Position numbers and translations under genes: made by a program. Source: Gemmatimonadaceae bacterium (lineage in GTDB: Bacteria; Gemmatimonadota; Gemmatimonadetes; Gemmatimonadales; Gemmatimonadaceae). From it: a stretch of DNA of 8,121 nt. This document shows, piece after piece, positions 1-7,048 of this stretch. The notes under the pieces are model-generated. The model saw nothing but the letters and a program-made list of their open reading frames with translations, was not told where the DNA came from and ran no database searches. Where the stretch lies: NCBI GenBank assembly GCA_025356185.1, contig JANXUN010000143.1, positions 1-8,121 on the forward strand. Reading direction: 5' to 3'. Every line of letters begins with the position of its first letter. The stretch's first letter is position 1.

Positions 1-771
1 CAGCCGCCTGTAAAGCCACCGGTACAGCCTCCCGCGTCACAATCGGCCCCGGTGGTCAAAGACTCGACACAAAAGGTCAACAGTTCGACCGCGCCAGTCC
101 CCACGCCCAACACCGTCACAGTTCAACAGGGCGCCGCGCAGCCGCCGGTCATTCAGCCGTCGGCCGTGCAGCCCCCGGTCGTGCAGCCCCCGGTTGCCCA
201 ACCGCAGGTTGCCCAACCTGGCCTCGTCGTTCCAGCAAAAGTCGACTCGTCGCTCGCGATTCCACCCGGCGTCGTGCCAATCCCCGCGCCGCCAGTCAAC
301 GCATCACAGGCAGCGCTCGATAGCATTCAGGCGGGACGCGGCGAGCTCCTGGCTGCGACAAATCGACTCACCGAATCGCGCGCCGTGATCGATAACGTCG
401 CCGTCGAAATTCAAAAGAAATTTGCGCTGTCGTTTGCGTGCCTGGTGTTCGTGCTGTTCGGACCGCCGATTGCATTGCGCTTTCCGCGTGGCGGCGTCGG
501 CGTCACGATCGGCGTGAGCATCGTCGTGTTTGGTTTGTACTACATCTGCCTCATGGGCGGCGAAGCGCTCGCTGACAAAGGCATGCTGCCCGCATTCGTG
601 GCGATGTGGATCGCCAACGTCACGTTCGCTTTTGTCGGCATGGTCCTGCTGTGGCGCATCGAAAGCACCACCGACGGATCGCGCGGCGGCGGTATCCGTG
701 AACGGCTCGCTGATCGCGCCGTACGACGTCAGTTGGCACGTGAACGCCAAGCCGCGCTCGCCACATCATGA
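1..771 (+). CDS. lptF: LptF-type LPS export permease, C-terminal part (5' truncated by window edge)
   Basis: This is the last 256 residues of an LptF/LptG (YjgP/YjgQ) family inner-membrane permease; the frame is open from base 1. In the family, LptF pairs with LptG and the LptB ATPase to extract lipopolysaccharide and feed it to the periplasmic bridge. Visible here are a Pro/Gln/Val-rich stretch (about residues 1-100), a short helical segment, then three membrane segments starting near residues 141, 167 and 197. The signature runs KKFALSFACLVFVLFG, then LYYICLMGGEALADKG, then a PAFVAMWIAN segment, matching TM4-TM6 of LptF. The C-terminal tail is basic and cytoplasmic. The N-terminal TM1-3 and most of the jellyroll domain lie outside the window. 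The stop overlaps the lptG start as ATGA. The Pro-rich linker before TM4 is unusual for the family. LptF rather than LptG is chosen because a second, complete family member follows; family assignment is firm. Confidence 0.88.
   Translation, partial: QPPVKPPVQPPASQSAPVVKDSTQKVNSSTAPVPTPNTVTVQQGAAQPPVIQPSAVQPPVVQPPVAQPQVAQPGLVVPAKVDSSLAIPPGVVPIPAPPVNASQAALDSIQAGRGELLAATNRLTESRAVIDNVAVEIQKKFALSFACLVFVLFGPPIALRFPRGGVGVTIGVSIVVFGLYYICLMGGEALADKGMLPAFVAMWIANVTFAFVGMVLLWRIESTTDGSRGGGIRERLADRAVRRQLARERQAALATS
139..225 (+). repeat. Pentapeptide-type Pro/Gln/Val repeat inside lptF
   Basis: Within the lptF frame, roughly six units of a degenerate five-residue repeat of the type (V/A)QPPV can be read: QPPV, IQPSA, VQPPV, VQPPV, AQPQV, AQPGL. 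At DNA level the period is 15 bases; GTGCAGCCCCCGGT occurs at 166-179 and again at 181-194, and GTTGCCCAACC recurs at 193-203 and 209-219. The copy at 205-220 is also a 6-bp inverted repeat with a 4-base loop. The low-complexity region extends on both sides (bases 1-300), including QPPV/KPPV-like units at the window edge. It probably forms an extended periplasmic linker; repeat number may vary between strains. Confidence 0.7.
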
Positions 772-1898
772 CCGTCCATCCAGAGGCGGCACCGACGCCA
801 ATAAAAGCTACTGGTCGCGCGCGCATCATTAGCCCGCTCGATCGGTACGTCGCATCCGAATTTGCGCGCATCTTTTTTGTCACGCTCGCAGGTTTTCCAG
901 TTCTCGTGTTTGTCATCGATTTGGTTGACAATTTGCGCAAGTACACTGATCGCAAATTGGCGTACAAGGCCGTGCTGATGAGTTACTTCTACTGGATCCC
1001 CGACACGCTGTTCATGGTGTTTCCAGCAGCCGTACTCTTCGCCACCGTTTTCTCGATTGGCACATTCACGCGGTACGCGGAAATCACCGCCGCGAAAGCG
1101 TCCGGGATCAGCTTTTACCGCTTTATCTCGCCAATTGTATTGATGTCGTTTTTGGCGATGGGTCTTGGGCTGATCTTTAGCGAACTCGCTCCGCCGGCAA
1201 ACGCCAAGCGACTCAAACTGCTCGCTGGCGAAAATGAGTATCGCGAAACGGTGCGATACAACTTCGCATTTGCGAGTGATGCGGGGCGCGTGTATCGCGT
1301 GTTTGCATTAGACAGTGACAAACAGCGCATGGATCGACTTGAAATTGAAGAGCGCGGCTCACTAAAACGACCTGGCGTACTGATCGCCTCCGACAGCGCC
1401 GAATGGAAGCCGCGCCAGGGCTGGGTGCTGCGCCGTGGACAGTTGCATGTGCTACCCAACGATTCCACCGACTTCGCATTCGGTTTCGATTCTCTCGTTG
1501 ACCGTCAACTGAAAGAAACTCCCGACGAGCTACGGGCAACGCAGCGCGAACCAAGCGAGATGCGGTACAGCGAACTCACGAAATTCATTCATGCGTTGGA
1601 GCGATCCGGCGCCGATGTGAACCAGCTCAAGGTCGAACGCATGCTGAAGCTGGCGATTCCGGTCACGTGTGTGATCATTGCGCTCTTTGGCGCGTCCTTA
1701 GCAACGAGCTCGCAACGTGGCGGCGCCGCGTATGGAGTCGCCATCAGTCTCGCAACCACGGTGCTCTTTCTCGTGCTCATTCAACTGACCAAAGCCGTGG
1801 GCGGCAAAGGGCTCATGCCCCCTGAACCCGCGGCGTGGATGCCAAATGTGATCGTTGGAGTAATTGCGTTGGTGATGCTCGCGCGCGTCCGTACGTAA
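768..1898 (+). CDS. lptG: LptG-type LPS export permease
   Basis: A complete 376-residue LptF/LptG (YjgP/YjgQ) family permease, close to the usual 350-390 residues. With LptF it forms the transmembrane part of the LPS-extracting ABC transporter; the LptB ATPase is normally encoded elsewhere. Visible are a cytoplasmic N-terminus, TM1 about 35-53, TM2 about 72-97, a conserved cytoplasmic turn YAEITAAKASGIS (103-115), TM3 about 118-140, a periplasmic beta-rich jellyroll domain about 155-265, then TM4 about 293-312, TM5 about 322-342 and TM6 about 358-374. The segment PAAWMPN before TM6 matches the family's C-terminal pattern. The ATG is chosen because it overlaps the lptF stop (ATGA) and precedes SPLDRYVASEF, the usual start of TM1 context. 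No Shine-Dalgarno is evident, so coupling to lptF is likely. Naming it LptG rather than a second LptF rests on gene order. Confidence 0.92.
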   Translation: MTVHPEAAPTPIKATGRARIISPLDRYVASEFARIFFVTLAGFPVLVFVIDLVDNLRKYTDRKLAYKAVLMSYFYWIPDTLFMVFPAAVLFATVFSIGTFTRYAEITAAKASGISFYRFISPIVLMSFLAMGLGLIFSELAPPANAKRLKLLAGENEYRETVRYNFAFASDAGRVYRVFALDSDKQRMDRLEIEERGSLKRPGVLIASDSAEWKPRQGWVLRRGQLHVLPNDSTDFAFGFDSLVDRQLKETPDELRATQREPSEMRYSELTKFIHALERSGADVNQLKVERMLKLAIPVTCVIIALFGASLATSSQRGGAAYGVAISLATTVLFLVLIQLTKAVGGKGLMPPEPAAWMPNVIVGVIALVMLARVRT

Positions 1899-2692
1899 TG
1901 ACGATTTACAATCGGGTCGCGCTCGGCGCGGGGCGTCAGGCCATAAGCGTCGTTGGCGCCGTCGGGAAACGGGTATTCTTCCTCGTTGACATGATGCGCG
2001 GACTGCGTGATCCCGCGGCGTGGTTTCCCGAAACGATTCGACAAATGCGCGTGATAGGCGTCGAGTCGGTTCCACTCGCCGTTATCGTTGCGGCGTTCTT
2101 GGGCGGCGTCACTGCGTTTCAAACGCGCTATCAACTGTTTCCCGGTGTGCAGGTGTCAGTGGTCGGACTGATCGCGCGACAAAGCATCGTGCTCGAACTT
2201 GGACCGTTGCTCACCGCACTGGTGCTTACCGGACGCGTCGGTGCACGCATGACTGCCGAGATCGGAACGATGCGCGTGACTGAACAGATCGACGCGCTGG
2301 AAACATTGTCGTTCGATCCGATCGGATATCTCGCGCTCCCGCGCTTGTTGGCAGCGTTGGTGATGCTTCCTGCGCTGACCATGATCGCGAATGCGACAGC
2401 CATTTTTAGTGCGTGGCTCACGTTGATTCTCGCCACCGATGTGCGCACCTCCGATTTTCTCGATGGACTGCGCCTCGCATTTACGCAGTTCCAAGTCGTC
2501 TATTCGATGATTAAAGCGGTGTGTTTTGGTGGCGCCATCGCACTCGTGTGCTCGTACGAAGGGTACGTTACCGAGGCGGGCGCCGAAGGCGTGGGACGCT
2601 CGACCGCGCTCGCTGTCGTCCTCGCGTCCGTCGCGATTCTCGTTTTGGACGCGATGGTCGCTGCCATATTCGCTCCATTCATTCAGGCATAG
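1898..2692 (+). CDS. mlaE: MlaE-type ABC transporter permease (phospholipid/lipid transport)
   Basis: A 264-residue permease of the MlaE/YrbE family, typical length about 260. In the MlaFEDB complex two MlaE subunits form the inner-membrane core that moves phospholipids between the membrane and the MCE ring. Diagnostic motifs are present: ELGPLLTALVLTGRVGARMT (100-119), followed by AEIGTMRVTEQIDAL (120-134), a membrane segment about 145-178, YEGYVTEAGAEGVGRST (220-236) and a final hydrophobic segment about 237-262. The N-terminal amphipathic region (about 20-50) resembles the interface helix of the family. Its start overlaps the lptG stop as TAATG; longer upstream starts would run far into lptG and lack family similarity. 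No Shine-Dalgarno is visible, so translation is probably coupled. Its ATPase partner would be expected immediately downstream but is not there. Family assignment is very secure; the transported lipid is not shown by the sequence. Confidence 0.93.
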   Translation: MTIYNRVALGAGRQAISVVGAVGKRVFFLVDMMRGLRDPAAWFPETIRQMRVIGVESVPLAVIVAAFLGGVTAFQTRYQLFPGVQVSVVGLIARQSIVLELGPLLTALVLTGRVGARMTAEIGTMRVTEQIDALETLSFDPIGYLALPRLLAALVMLPALTMIANATAIFSAWLTLILATDVRTSDFLDGLRLAFTQFQVVYSMIKAVCFGGAIALVCSYEGYVTEAGAEGVGRSTALAVVLASVAILVLDAMVAAIFAPFIQA

Positions 2693-2694
2693 CT

Positions 2695-2751
2695 ATGTCA
2701 ATCATCGATGTGTCGATGGTCGCCCTGCTCCGTTCAATTCCCGTCCTATGA
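2695..2751 (+). pseudogene. 18-codon mini-ORF in the mlaF slot; possible internally deleted ATPase gene or leader peptide
   Basis: Between mlaE and mlaD an ATG two bases after the mlaE stop opens an 18-residue frame, MSIIDVSMVALLRSIPVL, whose TGA overlaps the mlaD start as ATGA. This is exactly where related operons usually carry mlaF, an ATPase of about 250 residues. The first residues (IIDVS) resemble the first beta-strand of ABC ATPases, but there is no Walker A, signature or Walker B motif. Three readings fit: an in-frame deletion that kept the first and last codons of mlaF, a coupling leader that replaced it, or an assembly or sampling artefact. A 10-base sequence, CGATGGTCGC, occurs at 2652-2661 and again at 2714-2723, which may be chance. 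That the frame is translated is plausible because mlaD lacks its own Shine-Dalgarno. The remnant interpretation is inference. Confidence 0.4.
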
Positions 2752-3632
2752 AAAAACGCGACGAAGCACTCGTCGGACTGCTGATCATCGTGTCGCTCGT
2801 CGTTGGACTTGGCGGCACCGTCTGGGTTGCGCGCGGCGGTCTCTCGCGCAATTACCCGATGTACGCGCGATTCCCGTGGGGGGTGGCCATTAAGCAAGGA
2901 CAACAGGTACTGTTGGCCGGCGTGGCGATTGGCTTCGTTGACAACGTCACGCTCGATCCGAACGGCACCGTTGTGATCGATCTCAAGATTCAGCAGCAGT
3001 ACAAGATCCCTAAAGGCTCGACGGCAACCGTCGAAGCAAACGGAATTTTTGGTGATCAACTCATTGCCCTGCGTCCAGTATTGAACGTGCGCGAGTACTT
3101 GCCCGCCGGCGATACAATTCCCACTGGAAAATCATCGCCGGGAACAGCCGAATTGCTCAGCAAGGGCGATTCGATTGCCGCCGACGTGAAGGCCATCACT
3201 GGTCGCGCGCGCATGACGTTTGTCGACAGCGGCGCGATCGAAGACGTGCGCAAAACGATCGCCGCGCTGTCCAAACTTGTGGGGCAACTGGGTAACGTCG
3301 CCACGGTGCAATCGGCGCAGCTTACGAAAACACAAGAATCGCTGCGTCATGCGATCGCGTCGATCGATTCGACGAAGGTCGATTCGACACTCACGAATGC
3401 GCGTTCCGCGTCTGCCAGTCTTGCGAAACTCTCAGACGAACTTCGCGCGACCAACACAAAGCTCCAAGGCGTCATCGACAAGGCGACGAACGGCGACGGC
3501 AGCATCGCGATGCTGCTGAACGACAAAGGCAAGTTGTACATGCACGTCGACTCGATTCTCACGCATGCGGATTCATTGATCGCGGACATCAAGAAGAATC
3601 CGCGGAAGTACATCAATCTCACGATTTTCTAA
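2748..3632 (+). CDS. mlaD: MlaD-type MCE-domain lipid transport protein
   Basis: A 294-residue MCE-family protein. MCE proteins assemble as hexameric rings or tubes anchored in the inner membrane and carry lipids through the periplasm. A cytoplasmic KKRDE start precedes one membrane anchor (about 8-28), then an MCE domain (about 36-112) with the typical V-x-x-AGVAIGFVDNVTLD and IPKGSTATVEANGIFGDQLI strands. Next comes a long helical, Ser/Thr/Ala-rich region (about 135-245) likely to form coiled coil, and a C-terminal GDGSIAMLLND...LY...IADIKKNPRKYINLTIF segment found in the longer MCE proteins of Bacteroidota-like and related phyla. It is longer than E. coli MlaD (183 residues) because of that helical tail. 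ATG 2748 is chosen because it gives the canonical short N-terminus and overlaps the upstream mini-ORF stop; an in-frame extension from 2526 would lie inside mlaE. It ends the operon. Confidence 0.92.
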   Translation: MKKRDEALVGLLIIVSLVVGLGGTVWVARGGLSRNYPMYARFPWGVAIKQGQQVLLAGVAIGFVDNVTLDPNGTVVIDLKIQQQYKIPKGSTATVEANGIFGDQLIALRPVLNVREYLPAGDTIPTGKSSPGTAELLSKGDSIAADVKAITGRARMTFVDSGAIEDVRKTIAALSKLVGQLGNVATVQSAQLTKTQESLRHAIASIDSTKVDSTLTNARSASASLAKLSDELRATNTKLQGVIDKATNGDGSIAMLLNDKGKLYMHVDSILTHADSLIADIKKNPRKYINLTIF

Positions 3633-3638
3633 GACTGA

Positions 3639-3661
3639 TGTCAGCGCGTGGATCGCTGACA
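3639..3661 (+). other. Small hairpin downstream of mlaD
   Basis: TGTCAGCG (3639-3646) and CGCTGACA (3654-3661) form a perfect 8-bp stem with a 7-base loop, starting six bases after the mlaD stop. No T tract follows, so it is not a classic intrinsic terminator. It could protect the 3' end of the operon mRNA or be incidental. Confidence 0.4.
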
Positions 3662-3695
3662 GCTGGTAACCGAGGCCAATTGTGAGTTCTCAGCA

Positions 3696-3737
3696 TGAAA
3701 AACTGCCGGCGGCCACATGGCCGCCGGCAGTTTTTCA
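3696..3737. terminator. Perfect bidirectional intrinsic terminator between mlaD and the receptor gene
   Basis: Bases 3696-3714 and 3719-3737 are exact reverse complements, a 19-bp stem with a 4-base ACAT loop. The GC-rich core (CTGCCGGCGGCC) is flanked by five A on the left and five T on the right, so either strand gives a GC hairpin ending in U residues. It lies 63 bases after the mlaD stop and 17 bases after the receptor stop on the other strand, the right place to end both convergent transcripts. Confidence 0.9.
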
Positions 3738-3754
3738 CGATACTGAACGTGCTG

Positions 3755-6700
3755 TTAGTTGAACGTGTACCGCACACCCAACTGCATACGCCACACGTCG
3801 CTCGCGCCGGCCGTGTGCTGATAGGTGGTGCTCAGCAAATCGGTTCCGACATTGCGGAGACGGTAGAGCAGCGCGCCATTGGCATCCGCACCCTGCGGCA
3901 ACAACGGCACGTTCGAAATTACGCGCTGCCCCGAGCCCCATTTCTTGTTGATGAGGTTATCGAGGTTGAGGATGTCGAAGCGAAGCGCAACCGTATTCCG
4001 CTTGCCACCGACGTTGTGGAAGAGTTCCTGCGTGACACCCAAGTCACTGCGCATCAGCATCGGCAAGAAGAACGCGTTGCGCTCGGCGTACTTGCCGCGA
4101 CGATTCTTGAGATACGGATCCTGCGTGATGTACGCTTCCCACGCCGTGTTTTGATCGGCGACCGTAAACGTACGCGCGGCAGTGGCGCTGCCGCAGGTTG
4201 CCACCACGCCGGCGGTGGTGACGCAGTACTGCTGGAAGTTCATTTCCGACGCATCCTTCGGCACGTAGATCAAGTCGTTGGATTGACCATCGCCGTTGGC
4301 ATCCGCGCTAAAGCGATAATCCAAGTTGCCCTGCGTCGCCATTTGCGTGAACAACGAGATCTGCGTCGCACCAAACTTGAAGTACTCTTTGCGATACGAC
4401 AGCGCGAGGAACGCGCGCGAGCCCGGCGAGAACGCGGAGAACTGCACGCCAGGGTTGTTCGGATCGTTGGCCTGATCGTTTGCACCCCAATTTGAGGACG
4501 CCGTCGAACCCGGGTCATACGAGTTGCGGGCGACACCGGTGGAGTACGCGGCCTTTGCGAAGAGTCCGTTCGTGAACTGTTTGGACAGCGACGCCGAGAA
4601 GTTCCAGTTGTAACCCGTGTTCGTATTGCCGATCACGAACGCATTGGTCACGTTTGCGTTGATGCGGTTGCTGGTCCAACGCATACGCTTGTCCGCGCCG
4701 GTGAAAGCCGTCTGAGCCGCCGGTAGGTTGGCATTGGTGTAGTACGCACCGTTCACTTCGGTACCGTACAAACCTTCAACCGTGCCGACAAATCCCCATG
4801 GCAGCTTGCGATCGACTGCAATATCGGTGCGCCACTGCTGCGTGAACTTGTAGTTCGGGTCGGTGACGTCGAGTTCGTATGACGCGGCCGGTGCACCCGT
4901 CACTGTCGCCGGCTTGTAGGCATCCGGATTTGGCGTGAACGGACGCGTCTTGATGTTTGTCAGCTGATCGAAGCCGGTGAGCACACCGGTGTTGCCGAGC
5001 TGATTGGAAATCCAAACGTACGGCGGCGTGCCTGAGAAGATACCCGTACCACCGCGCACGATTGTGCGGCGATCACCTGTGACGTCCCAGTTAAAACCCA
5101 CGCGCGGTGAAAACAGAATATTTGCGTTCGGCAAGTGGCCTGAGTTGTACGAGACCGACGCGCCCGTACGATCGCGGAAGATCAGTGCATCAGCCTGTGG
5201 ATTGTCGAAGGCGGTATTGCTGAACACCGGCAAGTCGAAGCGCACGCCGAACGACATCTTCAGGTTGCTAGCGACGCGCCAGTCATCCTGCAAGTACGCG
5301 CCGTATGTGAGCACCTCGAGCGGCTGGTACGGAATCTTCACGCCAGGCTGATTGGCGTAACGCACCTGAAAACGATTGAGCGTAACCGGTGACGTCGTGC
5401 GATTCGGGTTCGCGAGGTAGTCGTTGGCGTCGGCGTAAAAATCTGCCAGCGAATTGTACACGTACGCGCTCTGCAGTCCCGGCGAGAAGCCGTTGTTCGA
5501 ATTGTACTTCTGCGCGGTCACTCCAAGCGTGAAATCATGCTTGTCGGTGTAGATCGAGAAGTTGTCTTGGAACTGATACGTCTTGTACGTCAGCACGTTG
5601 CTTGGCGTAAATGGCTCAAAGCCGAACGACACGTAATTGGAGCCGTTGCTCAAGATGTCGACCAATGGAAACAGATCGGGCACCTTGTACTTGCGGCTTT
5701 CGTCGTTCATCGTGACGCCGGCGATGATCTGGTTCGACATGTTCGTGCCGATTTGCGAATTCAGTTCACCGATGTACGAATCGATGTTTTCCATAATTCC
5801 GTATCCGGAATTCTGGAAGCTCATCGAGTTCACGTTGTCGCGACGATTGCCAGCCGAGTTGCCGAGTGATCCCGAGTTCGAGATCTGCTGACCCGCTTCT
5901 GAGGTGAGGCGGCTGTAGCGAAAGCTCAGTTTGTTCTTTTCGCTCAGGTTGTAATCAATCTTGCCGATGAAGCGCGCGGACGGCGTTTCAAGATTGAAGT
6001 TCTGGTAGGGGCCGGTGGTGTAGTTGAACTTGCTTTGCAAGTACGTGCTGAGTGCATCCAAGTCCGAGGCCAACACGCGGGTCGTGTTGCCGACCAACGC
6101 TTGCCCGCCGGTGTTCGCGGTCCATGGCGTTGCAGGTGCTGTGAATAGGTCGCTCTCGTAATCGGCAAAGAAGAAGAGCTTGTTCTGAATGATCGGGCCG
6201 CTCACCCAGCCACCGGGCTGATTGAACTTGTATGTGCCCTTGTTAAAGAACAGACCAGCCGTGCTATCGCCCTGCAGCTTTTGTGAGCGAGCGCTGTAGT
6301 AGATCGAACCCTTGAATTCGTTGGTGCCTGACTTGGTCACGGCGTTGACGCCGGCGCCAGTGAAGCCGCCCTGACGCACGTCAAACGGCGCGATGTTCAC
6401 TTGGAGCTGTTCGATCGCGTCGATCGGAATCGGCGACACACCCGTGCGTCCACCCGGTTGACCTGACAATCCAAACGAGTTGTTAAAAAACGAACCGTCC
6501 AACGTAAAGTTATTGAGACGATTGTCTTGACCGGCAAACGAGCCGCCGCCGCCGTACTGTGGAACGAGGCGGGTGAAGTCGGTGATGGTACGACCGATCG
6601 TCGGGAAGGCCGTGAGCGCTTCTTTCGAAATCGTCGTCGATGCGCCGGTAATCTTTGAGCTCAGGGCGCCGCCAGTGGCCGTGACTTCGATGCCCGTCAG

Positions 6701-7048
6701 CGTGACCGCTGCTTGCTTCAAATCGAAGGTGACGTCGGTGGCGTTACCGAGTGTGACTTCAAGTCCTTCTTGGGCGTTGCGCGCGTAACCCAGCGCAATT
6801 GCCGTCACCGTGTACGGGCCGCCTACGCGCATGCCCGGAACGATGAAGCGTCCGTCGGCGCGCGAAAGCGTCTGATACGTAGTGCCCGACGGCTGGTGAA
6901 CAGCGACGACGCGTGCCGACGCTACCGGGCCGTTTGGACCGTTAACTTTTCCCGCCATAGAACCGGTCGTCACCTGCGCGAAAACCGTGTGTGCCGTTGT
7001 AATCGTTAGCGCCACTAACAGCGCTCCGAATTGCCGCATTTGCCGCAT
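3755..7048 (-). CDS. Oar-like TonB-dependent outer-membrane receptor with carboxypeptidase-regulatory domain
   Basis: A 1097-residue outer-membrane receptor of the Oar-like TonB-dependent family. Residues 1-24 form a signal peptide (hydrophobic core GALLVALTITTAH, probable cleavage VFA|Q). Residues about 27-112 are a carboxypeptidase-regulatory-like beta-sandwich with the pattern DGRFIVPGMRVGGPYTV (65-81) and a following GY. A plug domain spans about 119-240 (GIEVTATGG start, NNFTLDG, QGGFTGAGVNAVTKSGTNEF), then an aromatic- and Asn-rich beta-barrel continues to the terminal RYTFN. Near the C-terminus DANGDGQSND (916-925) looks like a calcium-type loop, and C942 and C952 could form a disulphide. 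ATG 7048 is preferred over 7288 because it gives the signal peptide and has GGAG seven bases upstream. Myxococcus Oar, the family namesake, has been linked to protein export; other members are predicted importers, and the substrate here is unknown. No SusD-like or other partner gene is adjacent. It is transcribed toward the lpt-mla operon and shares its terminator. Confidence 0.9.
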   Translation of the reverse strand: MRQMRQFGALLVALTITTAHTVFAQVTTGSMAGKVNGPNGPVASARVVAVHQPSGTTYQTLSRADGRFIVPGMRVGGPYTVTAIALGYARNAQEGLEVTLGNATDVTFDLKQAAVTLTGIEVTATGGALSSKITGASTTISKEALTAFPTIGRTITDFTRLVPQYGGGGSFAGQDNRLNNFTLDGSFFNNSFGLSGQPGGRTGVSPIPIDAIEQLQVNIAPFDVRQGGFTGAGVNAVTKSGTNEFKGSIYYSARSQKLQGDSTAGLFFNKGTYKFNQPGGWVSGPIIQNKLFFFADYESDLFTAPATPWTANTGGQALVGNTTRVLASDLDALSTYLQSKFNYTTGPYQNFNLETPSARFIGKIDYNLSEKNKLSFRYSRLTSEAGQQISNSGSLGNSAGNRRDNVNSMSFQNSGYGIMENIDSYIGELNSQIGTNMSNQIIAGVTMNDESRKYKVPDLFPLVDILSNGSNYVSFGFEPFTPSNVLTYKTYQFQDNFSIYTDKHDFTLGVTAQKYNSNNGFSPGLQSAYVYNSLADFYADANDYLANPNRTTSPVTLNRFQVRYANQPGVKIPYQPLEVLTYGAYLQDDWRVASNLKMSFGVRFDLPVFSNTAFDNPQADALIFRDRTGASVSYNSGHLPNANILFSPRVGFNWDVTGDRRTIVRGGTGIFSGTPPYVWISNQLGNTGVLTGFDQLTNIKTRPFTPNPDAYKPATVTGAPAASYELDVTDPNYKFTQQWRTDIAVDRKLPWGFVGTVEGLYGTEVNGAYYTNANLPAAQTAFTGADKRMRWTSNRINANVTNAFVIGNTNTGYNWNFSASLSKQFTNGLFAKAAYSTGVARNSYDPGSTASSNWGANDQANDPNNPGVQFSAFSPGSRAFLALSYRKEYFKFGATQISLFTQMATQGNLDYRFSADANGDGQSNDLIYVPKDASEMNFQQYCVTTAGVVATCGSATAARTFTVADQNTAWEAYITQDPYLKNRRGKYAERNAFFLPMLMRSDLGVTQELFHNVGGKRNTVALRFDILNLDNLINKKWGSGQRVISNVPLLPQGADANGALLYRLRNVGTDLLSTTYQHTAGASDVWRMQLGVRYTFN

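Noticed and set aside
304..2682. Several minus-strand open frames opposite lptF, lptG and mlaE
   Set aside because: All are shadows of the strongly supported plus-strand genes and show no conserved domains.
2652..2723. 10-base direct repeat CGATGGTCGC at 2652-2661 and 2714-2723 as scar of the mlaF loss
   Set aside because: A deletion between direct repeats would leave one copy, not two, and the first copy is in intact mlaE; chance similarity is as likely.
2526..2747. In-frame extension of mlaD upstream to 2526
   Set aside because: It lies inside mlaE in another frame and the product before MKKRDE has no MCE similarity; ATG 2748 gives the normal short cytoplasmic start.
3695..4495. Open frame of 266 codons on the plus strand, opposite the receptor's 3' end
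   Set aside because: It lies wholly antisense to the well-supported receptor gene, starts inside the terminator stem and has an Arg/Val-rich composition with no recognisable domain.
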